Source: an uncultured Stenotrophomonas sp.
Lineage (GTDB): Bacteria > Pseudomonadota > Gammaproteobacteria > Xanthomonadales > Xanthomonadaceae
Length of the DNA: 64,000 nt
Direction of reading: 5' to 3'
NCBI GenBank assembly: GCA_913775725.1
Contig: CAJYNG010000004.1
Coordinates: forward strand, 26,162-90,161
Shown: piece by piece, positions 46,709-55,737 of the stretch
Position numbering within the stretch: the first letter of the stretch is position 1
Layout: every line of letters begins with the position of its first letter
Notes under the pieces: model-generated
Database searches by the model: none
Seen by the model: the letters and a program-made list of their open reading frames with translations, nothing else
Told to the model about the DNA's origin: nothing
Program-made: the position numbers and the translations under genes

Positions 46709-47116
46709 CCGCCGCCAGCGTCCCCTGGTGAGCCGCGGAGCATAGCACCGCTTTAAAGTGTGCGCCCTATCTCATTTTGAGCCTTCTGCCGATCTTGATT
46801 GATGTGAAGATCGGTGGTGGCCCGTTCTGGTCACGGGTGTCCGGGCAAAACCCCTGCTGGATCAATCCGATGCCGGGTTTCACAGGGTTTCGGCCAAGTT
46901 GGCGGGGCCCGGGGTGCGCCTGATTGACGCTGGCTGCGCGCTGCACCCTTGCATCGATACAACAACGCCGGCAGGTCCCCCGACCGGCCGGCGCTGTCTG
47001 GCCCTTCCCTGGCCACCCTGATCGCTCTGAGGGCCGGTGGTGCCGGCCGCTGGCCGGGCACCACCTGGACCTCGGGAACATCGACGGGTTGCCGGCCAGC
47101 GGCCGGCACTACCGCA
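46709..47116. other. 408-bp intergenic region with hairpins
   Basis: No convincing gene. It has a perfect CCGATCTT/AAGATCGG hairpin (46789-46814), a lower-GC part close to the GGDEF gene that should be its promoter, and a GTAG-type repeat pair at its right end. Confidence 0.6.
47036..47112. repeat. GTAG-type hairpin repeat (GCCGGCC stem), pair
   Basis: GGTGGTGCCGGCCGCTGGCC with its inverse ending CACCACC, then TGCCGGCCAGCGGCCGGCAC-TAC. It lies next to the aceA stop and may help end that mRNA. Confidence 0.7.
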
Positions 47117-48418
47117 TCACGCAGCGCGTTCGCTGCGCCCGCCATGGAACTGCTCTTCCTCGGTCGAGCCGGTCAGCGCGGTGGTCGACGACTGGCCCTG
47201 CTGGATCGCCTGGGTCACCGCATCGAAGTAGCCGGTACCGACCTCACGCTGGTGCTTGACGGCGGTGAAGCCGCGCTCGGCCGCTTCGAACTCGGCTTCC
47301 TGCAGTTCCACGAACGCGCTCATCTGGCGGCGTGCGTAGCCGTGGGCCAGATTGAACATGCCGTAGTTCAGCGCATGGAAGCCGGCCAGGGTGATGAACT
47401 GGAACTTGTAGCCGTAGCTGCCCAGCTCACGCTGGAACTTCGCAATGGTGGCGTCATCCAGGTTCTTCTTCCAGTTGAAGCTGGGCGAGCAGTTGTAGGC
47501 CAGCAGCTTGCCCGGGAACTTGGCATGGATTGCCTCGGCGAACTTGCGTGCGAATTCCAGATCCGGCTTGCCGGTCTCGCACCACACCAGGTCGGCGTAG
47601 GGTGCATAGGCCAGGCCACGGCTGATCGCCTGGTCCAGGCCATTGCGGGTCTTGTAGAAGCCCTCGACGGTACGCTCGCCGGTGGCGAACGGCGTGTCGT
47701 TGCCGTCGATGTCGCTGGTCAGCAGATCGGCGGCTTCTGCATCGGTACGCGCCACCAGCAGGGTGGGCACGCCCAGCACGTCGGCAGCCAGGCGCGCGGC
47801 GTTGAGCTTCTCGATCGCCTCGCGGGTCGGCACCAGCACCTTGCCGCCCATGTGGCCACACTTCTTCACCGAGGCCAGCTGGTCTTCGAAGTGCACGCCG
47901 GCGGCACCGGCCTCGATCATCGCCTTCATCAGTTCGAACGCGTTGAGCACACCGCCGAAACCGGCTTCTGCATCGGCCACGATCGGCTGCAGGAAGTCGA
48001 TGTCATCCTTGCCTTCGGCGTGGTGCAGCTGGTCGGCGCGCAGCAGCGTGTTGTTGATGCGCTTGACCACTGCCGGCACCGAGTCAGCCGGGTACAGCGA
48101 CTGGTCCGGATACATCTGGCCGGCCAGGTTGGCGTCGGCCGCCACCTGCCAACCGGACAGGTAGATCGCCTTCAGGCCGGCCTTGACCTGCTGCATGGCC
48201 TGGTTGCCGGTCAGCGCACCCAGCGCGTTGACGAACTCGCGCTCATGTAGCGACGCCCACAGCTTCTCTGCACCCAGGCGAGCCAGCGAATGCTCGATGT
48301 GGACGGTGCCGCGCAGGCGCACCACGTCGGCGGCGCTGTAGTTGCGCTGGATGCCTTCCCAACGCGGGTTGGTATCCCAGTCGTGCTGGATCTGTTCGGC
48401 AGTAGGCAGCTTGCTCAT
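47117..48418 (-). CDS. aceA: Isocitrate lyase
   Basis: 433 residues, normal length. It cleaves isocitrate to glyoxylate and succinate, the first step of the glyoxylate shunt. The catalytic loop KKCGHMGGK with the active Cys is at about residue 190, preceded by [11 protein letters not shown]; substrate-binding [12 protein letters not shown] is at about residue 312. It lies 64 bp downstream of aceB on the same strand, forming an aceBA operon. The shunt is needed for growth on acetate and fatty acids, and on leucine through the liu pathway. Confidence 0.97.
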   Translation of the reverse strand: MSKLPTAEQIQHDWDTNPRWEGIQRNYSAADVVRLRGTVHIEHSLARLGAEKLWASLHEREFVNALGALTGNQAMQQVKAGLKAIYLSGWQVAADANLAGQMYPDQSLYPADSVPAVVKRINNTLLRADQLHHAEGKDDIDFLQPIVADAEAGFGGVLNAFELMKAMIEAGAAGVHFEDQLASVKKCGHMGGKVLVPTREAIEKLNAARLAADVLGVPTLLVARTDAEAADLLTSDIDGNDTPFATGERTVEGFYKTRNGLDQAISRGLAYAPYADLVWCETGKPDLEFARKFAEAIHAKFPGKLLAYNCSPSFNWKKNLDDATIAKFQRELGSYGYKFQFITLAGFHALNYGMFNLAHGYARRQMSAFVELQEAEFEAAERGFTAVKHQREVGTGYFDAVTQAIQQGQSSTTALTGSTEEEQFHGGRSERAA

Positions 48419-48482
48419 GTCTTTCTCCAGTTCGGTTCGTGCGTGCAGCGGGGAGGGAAACGGCGGGTTTGCGGGCAGTCGG

Positions 48483-50120
48483 TCAGTCGATGCGCGCGTA
48501 GGCCGGCAGGGTCAGGAAATCGGTCAGTTCGTCGCTGCGGCTCAGTTCGCCGAGCAGGGTGATGGCCTCGTCGATGCGTGCACCACCGGGCAGTGCGGCG
48601 GTATCGCCCAGCCGTGCCGGCAGCTGCGAGAGGGTGGAATCCAGCAGCGCCAGATCGATCGCAGTGCCATCGTCCAGTTGCTGGCCCGGCGTATGCAGCC
48701 ACTGCCACAGCTGGCTGCGGCTGATCTCGGCGGTGGCCGCGTCCTCCATCAGGTGATGGATCGGCACGCAGCCGTTGCCATCCAGCCACGCCGCCAGATA
48801 GCGCACGCAGACTTCCACGTTGCCTTCGAAACCGGTGCGAGTGATGGTGCCCGGCGGCCGCGCGATCAGTTCGTCGCGGCCGACGCGCACATCCTGGCGC
48901 AGCACGCTGTGCTGGTTCGCACCGGGCATGTGCTCGTCGAAGATCGCCATCGCCACCGGAATCAGCGCCGGGTGCGCAACCCAGGTACCGTCATGGCCGG
49001 CGGTGACTTCGCGCAGCTTGTCGGCGCGCACCCGGGCCATTGCCTGTTCGTTGGCGGCGGCATCGTTGTTGATCGGAATCTGCGCGGCCATGCCGCCCAT
49101 CGCATGCGCACCGCGGCGGTGGCAGGTCTGGATCAGCAGTTCCGAATACGCCTTCAGGAACGGCTGGGTCATGGTCACCTGGCCGCGTTCGGGCAGCACG
49201 CGGTCGGCGTGGCGGCGGAAGGTCTTCAGGTACGAGAAGATGTAGTCCCAGCGCCCGCAGTTCAGGCCGACGATGCGGTCACGCAGCGCGTGCAGGATTT
49301 CGTCCATCTCGAACACCGCCGGCAGCGTTTCGATCAGAACGGTCACCTTGATCTGGCCATGCGGCAGGCCGAGCATGCCCTCGATGTGCGACAGCGCGGT
49401 CTCCCACAGCGCCGCCTCTTCCATGCTCTGCAGCTTGGGCAGGTAGAAGTACGGGCCGCGGTCCTTCGCCTGCAGGGTGCGGGCGTTGTGGAAGGCGAAC
49501 ACCGCCGCGTCAAACAGGCCGCCTGCAATGAACTGGCCATCGATGCGCACGTGCTTCTCGTCCAGGTGCCAGCCGCGCGGGCGCACGATCAGCACCGCCT
49601 GTTCGTCGAACGGGCGCAGGGTGTAGTGCTTGCCGGCCTTCCCGTTGGATGCCGGCGCGGTGTACTCGAGGTCGCCGCGCACTGCGGCGGCCAGCGACTG
49701 CTGGCCGGCCAGCAGGTTGCGCCAGGTCGGCGAGGTCGAATCCTCGAAGTCGGCCATGAACACCTTGGCGCCCGAGTTCAGCGCGTTGATGACCATCTTC
49801 GGGTCGGTCGGGCCGGTGATCTCGACGCGGCGGTCCTGAAGCGCGGCCGGCAGCGGGGCAACGGTCCAGTCGCCGCTGCGGATGGCGGCGGTGTCTTCGC
49901 GGAAGTCCGGCAGGCCACCCTGGTCGAAGAACGCCTGGCGCTCGCGGCGGGCCTGCAGCCGTGCCTGCCGGCCCGGTTCCACCGCACGGTGCAGCGACAC
50001 CAGCAGTGCCAGCAGCGGCGCCGGCAGCATGGTGTCCTGACCAGCCACGCGGGTCGCCAGGGCGATACCGGGGGTGGCCTTGGTGGCGGGGGTGGGAACA
50101 GCGGAAGCGACGGCGGACAT
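48483..50120 (-). CDS. aceB: Malate synthase A
   Basis: 545 residues from the ATG at 50120, preceded by a GGAG box; the frame is open upstream but unrelated. It condenses glyoxylate with acetyl-CoA to malate. Form A signatures: [45 protein letters not shown] (catalytic Arg region), [16 protein letters not shown] and [15 protein letters not shown]. The catalytic Asp is in the [21 protein letters not shown] region. Divergent from a LysR gene. Confidence 0.97.
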   Translation of the reverse strand: MSAVASAVPTPATKATPGIALATRVAGQDTMLPAPLLALLVSLHRAVEPGRQARLQARRERQAFFDQGGLPDFREDTAAIRSGDWTVAPLPAALQDRRVEITGPTDPKMVINALNSGAKVFMADFEDSTSPTWRNLLAGQQSLAAAVRGDLEYTAPASNGKAGKHYTLRPFDEQAVLIVRPRGWHLDEKHVRIDGQFIAGGLFDAAVFAFHNARTLQAKDRGPYFYLPKLQSMEEAALWETALSHIEGMLGLPHGQIKVTVLIETLPAVFEMDEILHALRDRIVGLNCGRWDYIFSYLKTFRRHADRVLPERGQVTMTQPFLKAYSELLIQTCHRRGAHAMGGMAAQIPINNDAAANEQAMARVRADKLREVTAGHDGTWVAHPALIPVAMAIFDEHMPGANQHSVLRQDVRVGRDELIARPPGTITRTGFEGNVEVCVRYLAAWLDGNGCVPIHHLMEDAATAEISRSQLWQWLHTPGQQLDDGTAIDLALLDSTLSQLPARLGDTAALPGGARIDEAITLLGELSRSDELTDFLTLPAYARID

Positions 50121-50177
50121 GGGGCGACTCCAGCGGTGGGGGAACGCCTCCACGGTGCCTCTGGGCCTGAGTATTTG

Positions 50178-50193
50178 GCAAAACAGTTTTTGC
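50178..50193. promoter_or_regulatory. Palindrome in the aceB/LysR intergenic region
   Basis: GCAAAA-CAGT-TTTTGC, a perfect 6-4-6 inverted repeat 58 bp from the aceB start and 38 bp before the LysR gene, in an AT-rich island. Candidate LysR operator. Confidence 0.5.
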
Positions 50194-50230
50194 AATGTTC
50201 TACATAAGTTGTGCTAATACTTGTGACACG

Positions 50231-51199
50231 ATGAGCACTCGCACCCCGCCAAGTCCGCGTTTTTCCTACAAATCCGACCGACTGAAGCCGCTGCGCGCGT
50301 TCTGCCAGACCGTGCGTCTGGGTTCGGTCTCACGGGCGGCTGAGGCACTTTTCGTCAGCCAGCCGGCCATCAGCCTGCAGTTGCAGGCGCTGGAACGCGA
50401 GCTGGGGGTGCCGCTGTTCGAGCGCAGCGGGCGGCGCCTGGTACCCAGCCGCGAGGGCCAGCTGCTGTATGAAATGGCGCAGCCGCTGGTGGAGAACCTG
50501 GACGGGCTGGAAGCGCGCTTCCGCGACAAGGTGCGCGGCCTGGACGCGGGCGAGCTGAACATCGCCGCCAACAGTTCCACCATCCTGTACCTGCTGCCGA
50601 AGATCGTCGAACGCTTCCGCCTGCATCACCCCGACGTGCGCCTGACCCTGCACAACGCGATCAGCGCCGATGGCACCGACCTGCTGCGCGAGGACGCCGC
50701 CGACCTGGCGATCGGTTCGATGACCGATGTGCCGGCCGACCTCAGCTACGCCCCGGCCTACCGCTTCGAGCAGGTGCTGATCGCGCCGCACGACCATCCG
50801 CTGGCCAGCGGTGGCGAGCTGGAGCTGGCCGATATCGCGCGCTATCCACTGGTGCTGCCGCCGAAACGGCAGATCACCTATCGGCTGGTCGACCAGGTGT
50901 TCCAGCGCCACCGCATCGCCTACACCGTGGCGCTGGAGGTGGGCGGCTGGGAAGTGATCAAACAGTACGTGGCGATGGGCATGGGCATTTCCATCGTGCC
51001 GGCGCTGTGCCTGAACGAGGCTGACCGCGAGCGGTTGGCGGCGCGGTCGATGAAGCGCTGGTTCCCGGAGCGCAGTTATGGGGTGATCGTGCGCCGCGGC
51101 AAGGCGTTGTCGGCGCAGGCGCGGGCGTTCATCGAGCTGATCCAGCCGGAGTTGTTCAGTCCGCGCGATTACGACCAGAGCGGGCATTCGGAGCGGTAG
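50231..51199 (+). CDS. LysR-family regulator, probably of the glyoxylate shunt
   Basis: 322 residues from the ATG at 50231. The helix-turn-helix begins after a longer than usual N-terminal tail (about 18 residues): LRAFCQTVRLGSVSRAAEAL, SQPAISLQLQALERELG. The effector domain is of the CysB/CbbR-like kind (NIAANSSTILYLLPKIVERF, VAMGMGISIVPALCL). Divergence from aceBA with a shared AT-rich promoter island suggests it controls those genes. The effector is unknown. Confidence 0.87.
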   Translation: MSTRTPPSPRFSYKSDRLKPLRAFCQTVRLGSVSRAAEALFVSQPAISLQLQALERELGVPLFERSGRRLVPSREGQLLYEMAQPLVENLDGLEARFRDKVRGLDAGELNIAANSSTILYLLPKIVERFRLHHPDVRLTLHNAISADGTDLLREDAADLAIGSMTDVPADLSYAPAYRFEQVLIAPHDHPLASGGELELADIARYPLVLPPKRQITYRLVDQVFQRHRIAYTVALEVGGWEVIKQYVAMGMGISIVPALCLNEADRERLAARSMKRWFPERSYGVIVRRGKALSAQARAFIELIQPELFSPRDYDQSGHSER

Positions 51200-51204
51200 G
51201 GGTG

Positions 51205-51405
51205 TTCGGCAGGGCTGCGCCCTGCACCTGCGGAGGCCAGAGCAACATCAACGTCAAAAGCGGACATTCCGTGGGAAAGCGGGGCGGTGTGGGTGGGCAG
51301 GACACGCCGTAAACCCATCCATGGGGGCTCGATGGCGCCATCCATGGCGCCAACGGTCCTGCCCACCCACACCGCCCCGCCTCTGACAGATTCCCGCGAT
51401 CTGTC
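51205..51405. repeat. Long hairpin element, copy B (covarying 25-bp stem)
   Basis: Starts with the hairpin GGCAGGGCTGCGCCCTGC and a CAACGTCAAAAGC linker. Arms 51279-51303 and 51356-51380 pair perfectly over 25 bp although their sequence differs from copies A and C. The interior keeps ACGCCGTAAACCCATCCATG and has a nested TGGCGCCAT/ATGGCGCCA hairpin. Confidence 0.8.
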
Positions 51406-51444
51406 GGGGTCGGATCCCGTTGCTGCGCAACGGGCTCTGACCCC
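51406..51444. repeat. GGGGTC-framed palindrome
   Basis: GGGGTCGGATCCCGTTGC and inverse (CAACGGGCTCTGACCCC), with one internal mismatch, 30 bp before the second LysR gene. Confidence 0.7.
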
Positions 51445-51475
51445 ATTTCCGGCTGACGATGAATAAACTGGCCCC

Positions 51476-52384
51476 ATGTCCATCGAACTCCGCCACCTGC
51501 GCTACTTCCTCGCCGTTGCCGATACGCTGCACTTCGGCCAGGCGGCGGAGCGGCTGGGCATGTCGCAGCCGCCGCTCAGCCAGCAGATCCGCCAGCTGGA
51601 AGAGCTGATCGGTGCGCACCTGTTCGTCCGCAGCCATCGTCGTGTGCAGTTGACGCCTGCCGGTGAGCTGCTGCAGGAACGTGCACGCGCCATCGTGCAA
51701 CAGGTGGAAACGGCGGTGGACGAGGTGCAGCGCGCGCAGCGCGGTGAGCAGGGTGAGCTGCGTATCGGCCTGACCCGCGCCACGCCACTGTCACCGCAGA
51801 TTCCGCGTTCGATCCTGCGCTACCGCCAGCAGTACCCGCAGGTGCGGCTGCAGCTGAGCGAGATGAACACGCTGCAGCAGATCGATGCGCTGCTCGACGG
51901 TTCACTGGACGTGGGCATCATCCGCAAGCGCGCGTTGCCGCCGGAACTGGTGGCGCACAGCCTGTTCGTCGACCCGCTGGCGTTGATCGTGCATGCCGAC
52001 CACCCTGCCCTGCACAAGCTGTCGAAGCAGGGCACGTTGTCGCTGCGCGACTTCGCGCAGGAACCGTTCGTGGCATTCCGCCGCAGCGCCGGTGCGGGCA
52101 TCCATGACCACATGATCGCGTTGTGTGCGGCCGCCGGGTTCACTCCGCGCATCGTGCAGGAAGCCGGTGAGGCGTCGACGTTGATCAGTCTGGCCGCTGC
52201 CGGCTTGGGTGCGGCGATCCTGCCGTCGTCCTGCGATCACATCCGGGTGGAAGGCGCGCGCTTCGTGGCGCTGGCCGATGCCGGTGCGCATTCGGGGGTG
52301 CAGCTGGCGTGGCACCGCGAGGGCGTCACGCCGCTGATCCGCAATTTCGCCGGGTTGTTGCGCGGGGCGTTCGCCGAAGGGTGA
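51476..52384 (+). CDS. LysR-family transcriptional regulator (BenM/AlsR-like)
   Basis: 302 residues. The helix-turn-helix is at residues 1-60 (ELRHLRYFLAVADTLHFGQA, MSQPPLSQQIRQLEELIG), followed by a type 2 periplasmic-binding domain (GELRIGLTRATPLSPQIPRS, ISLAAAGLGAAILPSS). It is convergent with an MFS transporter gene 81 bp away. The target is unknown; the transporter is the nearest candidate. Confidence 0.88.
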   Translation: MSIELRHLRYFLAVADTLHFGQAAERLGMSQPPLSQQIRQLEELIGAHLFVRSHRRVQLTPAGELLQERARAIVQQVETAVDEVQRAQRGEQGELRIGLTRATPLSPQIPRSILRYRQQYPQVRLQLSEMNTLQQIDALLDGSLDVGIIRKRALPPELVAHSLFVDPLALIVHADHPALHKLSKQGTLSLRDFAQEPFVAFRRSAGAGIHDHMIALCAAAGFTPRIVQEAGEASTLISLAAAGLGAAILPSSCDHIRVEGARFVALADAGAHSGVQLAWHREGVTPLIRNFAGLLRGAFAEG

Positions 52385-52404
52385 GGTGCAACCCACCGGT
52401 GGTG

Positions 52405-52455
52405 GCCAACCTTGGTTGGCCCACGGCCACAGTGCCAACCAAGGTTGGCATCTAC
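52405..52455. repeat. GTAG-type hairpin pair with GCCAACC stem
   Basis: GCCAACCTTGGTTGGC and GCCAACCAAGGTTGGC, the second followed by ATCTAC; it lies between convergent genes. Confidence 0.65.
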
Positions 52456-52465
52456 CAGAGCAGGA

Positions 52466-53722
52466 TCATGCCGTGACCGGCTGCGGGGCGCGCTGCTGCA
52501 GCGCCCAGACGATGCCACCCCCAATCAGGGTCAGCACCGCAGCGAACGCACACACGCCCAGCCAGTCCCAGGCCGCATAGGCCAGGCCGCCGACCCCGCC
52601 CAGCACACTGGACCCCAGGTAGTAGGCAAACAGGTACAGCGCCGAGGCTTCCGCGCGCATCGTACCGGCACGGCTGCCGACCCAGCTGCTGGCCACCGAG
52701 TGACCGCCGAAGAAGCCGAACGTCACCAGCGCGATGCCGAGTGCCATTGTGCTCAGCCAAGGCAATGCCAGCAGCGCGATGCCGGCGCCGATCAGTGCGA
52801 ACGAGATCGACAGGATGCGGCCGCGGCCGTAGCGCGTGGCCTGCTGGCCCATCCACGCTGAGCTGAAGGTACCCACGAGGTACACGCTGAAGATCAGGCC
52901 AACCACGGTCTGGCTGAGACGGTACGGCGGCGCCAGCAGGTGGTAGCCCAGGTAGTTGTAGAGGGTGACGAACACGCCCATCAGCACGAACGAGGTGGCG
53001 AACAGCCACGGCAGCCCCGGGTCGGCGAACAGCGTGCGCCAGCGCGACGGCAACTGGCGCAGGCCGTCACGGCGGGGATGGAAATGGCGCGACGGCGGCA
53101 GCTGCAGCCACAGCAGCACGGTGCTGGCGATGGCAATGATCGAGACCACGCCGATGCCCCAGCGCCAGCCCCAGTGGTCAGCGATGATGCCGGCCAGCAG
53201 GCGCCCGCTCATGCCACCAATGGCATTGCCGCCGATGTACAGGCCCATCGCCAGGCCCAGCGCGCGACTGTCCATTTCCTCGACCAGGTAGGTCATCGCC
53301 ACTGCCGGCACGCCGCTCAGCGCCAGGCCCAGCAGGGTGCGCAGCACCAGCAGCGTGGTCCAGTCGTCCACCAGCGCGGTGCTCAGCGACAGCATGGCCG
53401 AGGCCAGCAGCGCAGCGATCATCAACGGGCGACGACCGACCGCGTCGGACAGCAGGCCGGCCAGCAGCATGGCCACCGCCAGCGTGCCGGTGGTCAGCGA
53501 CAGCGACATCGCGCTGCCGGCGGCGGACACGCCGAAGTGGCGGCTGAATTCGGGCAGCAGCGGCTGCACCGTGTACAGCAGGCCGAAGGTGGAGAAGCCG
53601 GCCAGGAACAGCGCCAGCGCGGTGCGGCGGAAGGCCGGTGTGCCCTGCTGGATACGGGTCTCGGCGTCGGAGTCGACGGTGTGGGGGCGGCGTTCGACGG
53701 CCACCGTGGTTTCGCCAGTCAT
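52466..53722 (-). CDS. MFS transporter (YnfM/arabinose-efflux type)
   Basis: 418 residues with twelve predicted helices. The MFS A-motif is present after helix 2 (GLLSDAVGRRPLM, about residue 90), and the second half has the weaker repeat (MGQQATRYGRGRIL). The N-terminal tail of about 30 residues is cytoplasmic. Likely a drug or metabolite exporter; the substrate cannot be read from sequence. Confidence 0.9.
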   Translation of the reverse strand: MTGETTVAVERRPHTVDSDAETRIQQGTPAFRRTALALFLAGFSTFGLLYTVQPLLPEFSRHFGVSAAGSAMSLSLTTGTLAVAMLLAGLLSDAVGRRPLMIAALLASAMLSLSTALVDDWTTLLVLRTLLGLALSGVPAVAMTYLVEEMDSRALGLAMGLYIGGNAIGGMSGRLLAGIIADHWGWRWGIGVVSIIAIASTVLLWLQLPPSRHFHPRRDGLRQLPSRWRTLFADPGLPWLFATSFVLMGVFVTLYNYLGYHLLAPPYRLSQTVVGLIFSVYLVGTFSSAWMGQQATRYGRGRILSISFALIGAGIALLALPWLSTMALGIALVTFGFFGGHSVASSWVGSRAGTMRAEASALYLFAYYLGSSVLGGVGGLAYAAWDWLGVCAFAAVLTLIGGGIVWALQQRAPQPVTA

Positions 53723-53846
53723 GGAGTCAACGGGCCGGTGGGGACGGCCGGGCGTGGGAGGGAACGGGCCTCAGACTAGGCCCGTCCATCCAGTCGATCC
53801 ATAACCTGATAGGTCAGGATTGATATGCAGGAAGTATCAATTCAGC

Positions 53847-54473
53847 TTACAGGCGCTGCCACTCGAAACCGTCGCCCCGGCGGTAATACACCGCCACGGC
53901 GCGGCCGTAGACCTTGTCGGCGTCGACGAAGCCGAAGAAGCGGCCATCGAAGCTGTTGCCACGGTGGTCACCCAGCACCAGCACCTTGCCGTCCGGCACC
54001 ACCAGGTCGGCGATGTCCGGGCCGCCCCCCATGTCCAGATCGAGGCTGGCACGGCGTTCACCGAAGGCTTCCACATCTTGCAGGTTCGCGGTCTGCAGCG
54101 GCTGGCCGTTGATGCTCAGGTGCCCTTCGTGCAGCTGCACATGGTCACCAGCCACCGCGGCCACCCGCTTGATCAGGCGGGTGCCGTCGGCGGGCGAATC
54201 GAACACCGCCACTTCGCCGCGCTGCGGTGTGCCGGTGGACACCAGTTCCTTGCTGGTGAACGGCAGGCGCAGGCCATAGGCACGCATGTCCACCACCACC
54301 CGGTCGCCGGGCTGCAGGGTCGGCTGCATCGAGCCGCTGGGCACCACGTAGTGGTTGGCGAGGGTATCGCGGGCGGCGGCGAGCAGGCCGAGCATCACCA
54401 GCAACGGCAGCGCCTCCTTCTTCAGCCAGGCCAGCGCGCGTTCGGAAAAGGGAGGGCGGGCAACAGCGTCCAT
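53847..54473 (-). CDS. lepB: Signal peptidase I (short form)
   Basis: 208 residues from the ATG at 54473, shorter than the 260-320 residues usual for the main proteobacterial LepB. An N-terminal membrane segment (about 20-38, LPLLVMLGLLAAARDTLANH) precedes the catalytic Ser in VVPSGSMQPTLQPGDRVVV (about residue 46) and the Lys in TRLIKRVAAVAGD (about residue 107); box E is VLGDHRGNSFDGRFFG. All catalytic residues are intact. The context (not lepA/rnc) suggests an accessory second signal peptidase. Confidence 0.92.
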   Translation of the reverse strand: MDAVARPPFSERALAWLKKEALPLLVMLGLLAAARDTLANHYVVPSGSMQPTLQPGDRVVVDMRAYGLRLPFTSKELVSTGTPQRGEVAVFDSPADGTRLIKRVAAVAGDHVQLHEGHLSINGQPLQTANLQDVEAFGERRASLDLDMGGGPDIADLVVPDGKVLVLGDHRGNSFDGRFFGFVDADKVYGRAVAVYYRRGDGFEWQRL

Positions 54474-54544
54474 GACAGGCTCCGGGTAAGTGGTCGCTGC
54501 ATCAGACCACATCCGGGCCGAAGAGGTTCCCGCGCCGGCGTCCT

Positions 54545-54617
54545 GTAGAGCCGAGCCCACGCTCGGCTTGCGCTTTGCGCTTCGGTTGCCCACAGCCGAG
54601 CGTGGGCTCGGCTCTAC
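54545..54617. repeat. GTAG-type hairpin repeat, inverted pair
   Basis: GTAGAGCCGAGCCCACGCTC facing AGCCGAGCGTGGGCTCGGCT-CTAC. Confidence 0.85.
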
Positions 54618-54731
54618 AGGAAGGGTTACGCAGGTTTTACGCCCCGGCCCGGCCGCGGGCATCGCACCTTTACGGGCAGCACGCGCATCGTGTGCCCACC
54701 GCGCCACAGGGCGCATTCCGCAAGGTGTTGT

Positions 54732-55133
54732 ATGACCCTCCTGGTGATCCGCCACGCGTCTCCGTCGGCGCCGCGCCCGCAGCTGCCGGCGCAGCTGAGC
54801 GGCCATCGCGTGCTGTGCAGCGACTGCGCCAGCCTGTCCGAGGTACGCCAGTGCCTGTGCCAGCCGCACGCGCGCTCGGCCGACTGGGTACTGCTGGATG
54901 TCGGTGCCGCCGACGAGGCGCAATGGCAGGCCGAAGGTGGCGCGCTGCAGGCGGCGCTGGAACGGCTGCCGGCACAGTACATCGAGCTGCAGGCGCCCAG
55001 CGAGCCCGGCCTGGAGGCACGCCTGCGCCTGCAGCATGGCCCCGCCGCGGTGGTGGTGGACCAGCGCAGCCAGCAGGCCGGTTACCCGTTGTCGCTGGCC
55101 ATCGTTGGCCGCCGCCTGGCGCAGGAGGGCTGA
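54732..55133 (+). CDS. Small protein resembling a degenerate type II 3-dehydroquinase (first of a tandem pair)
   Basis: 133 residues from the ATG at 54732. No standard family is obvious, but the layout follows AroQ: a first strand and loop LLVIRHASPSAPRP where AroQ has LVLNGPNLNLLG; VLLDVGAADE in place of the INPGAYTHTS strand-loop; PAQYIELQAPSE in place of PVIEVHLSN; and AGYPLSLAIVGRRL in place of GFGADSYRLALEAL. The catalytic Tyr, Asn and His of AroQ are missing, so it is unlikely to be a dehydroquinase. It is translated just ahead of the second copy (three-base gap). Confidence 0.6.
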   Translation: MTLLVIRHASPSAPRPQLPAQLSGHRVLCSDCASLSEVRQCLCQPHARSADWVLLDVGAADEAQWQAEGGALQAALERLPAQYIELQAPSEPGLEARLRLQHGPAAVVVDQRSQQAGYPLSLAIVGRRLAQEG

Positions 55134-55136
55134 GCC

Positions 55137-55583
55137 ATGTCGATCTTCATCATCCGTGGCCCGGAAGCCGCCGGTGCATTGATCCGCACGGCGATGCCAC
55201 TGCCGGCGCCGGTACTGAAGTCACTGGTGCATCGCGCGATCGACGCCGGCACCAGCGTGGCGATCCGCGCCTGCGGCTCGGAACAGGAACTGCTGGATGC
55301 GCTGCGCGTGGCCGACCACAGCCGTGGCGAGGTGACGCTGCTGGATCCAGGTGCGTGTGCCAACAGCCTGCGCCTGCAGCGGCTGCTGCCTTACCTGCAC
55401 AACGCCTACGTGGAAGTGCATGACGACGGCGCCGTGGCCGAGCCGTGCCTGCCGGCCGGTGTCGGCCAGCGCCTGGGCATCGCCGCCGGGTATGGCGCGC
55501 AGAGCTACGTACTGGCGCTGGACATTGCGCTGGATCACCTGGGATTGGCCGAGCAGGCGAACCGGGTGCATGTGGGCACGTAG
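55137..55583 (+). CDS. Degenerate type II 3-dehydroquinase-like protein (second of a tandem pair)
   Basis: 148 residues. The resemblance to AroQ is clearer than in its neighbour: IFIIRGPEAAG, GSEQELLDALRVAD (AroQ SNHEGELID), LLDPGACANSLRLQRLL (AroQ INPGAYTHTS), AYVEVHDDG (AroQ VIEVHLSN) and AAGYGAQSYVLALDIALDHL (AroQ GFGADSYRLAL). The active-site Tyr after the first loop and the conserved His pair are lost. Length equals AroQ. It is probably a paralogue turned to another role, perhaps binding a ligand or its partner from the preceding gene. Confidence 0.68.
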   Translation: MSIFIIRGPEAAGALIRTAMPLPAPVLKSLVHRAIDAGTSVAIRACGSEQELLDALRVADHSRGEVTLLDPGACANSLRLQRLLPYLHNAYVEVHDDGAVAEPCLPAGVGQRLGIAAGYGAQSYVLALDIALDHLGLAEQANRVHVGT

Positions 55584-55591
55584 CGCTGTTT

Positions 55592-55695
55592 GTAGAGTCG
55601 AGCCATGCTCGACTGGCTTTTCCGCCTTTGTAGAGCCGAGCCCATGCTCGGCTGCCTTTCCAGGAAACATCAGCCGAGCATGGGCTCGGCTCTAC
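55592..55695. repeat. Three GTAG-type hairpins (one GTCGAGC, two GCCGAGC)
   Basis: A single GTAGAGTCGAGCCATGCTCG unit (55592-55615), then an inverted pair of the GCCGAGC type (55630-55695). Confidence 0.85.
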
Positions 55696-55701
55696 ACAAA
55701 G

Positions 55702-55737
55702 AAAAACGGCGGGGTTTCCCCCGCCGTTTTCGTTTTC
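55702..55737. terminator. Bidirectional Rho-independent terminator
   Basis: Perfect 12-bp stem AAAACGGCGGGG (55703-55714) / CCCCGCCGTTTT (55719-55730) with a TTTC loop, A-rich on the left and T-rich on the right. It ends both the AroQ-like pair and the convergent M3 peptidase gene. Confidence 0.9.

Noticed and set aside
46767-47081. Small minus-strand frame in the gap before aceA
   Set aside because: Pro/Arg-rich, no start signal, overlaps repeats; no support for a gene.
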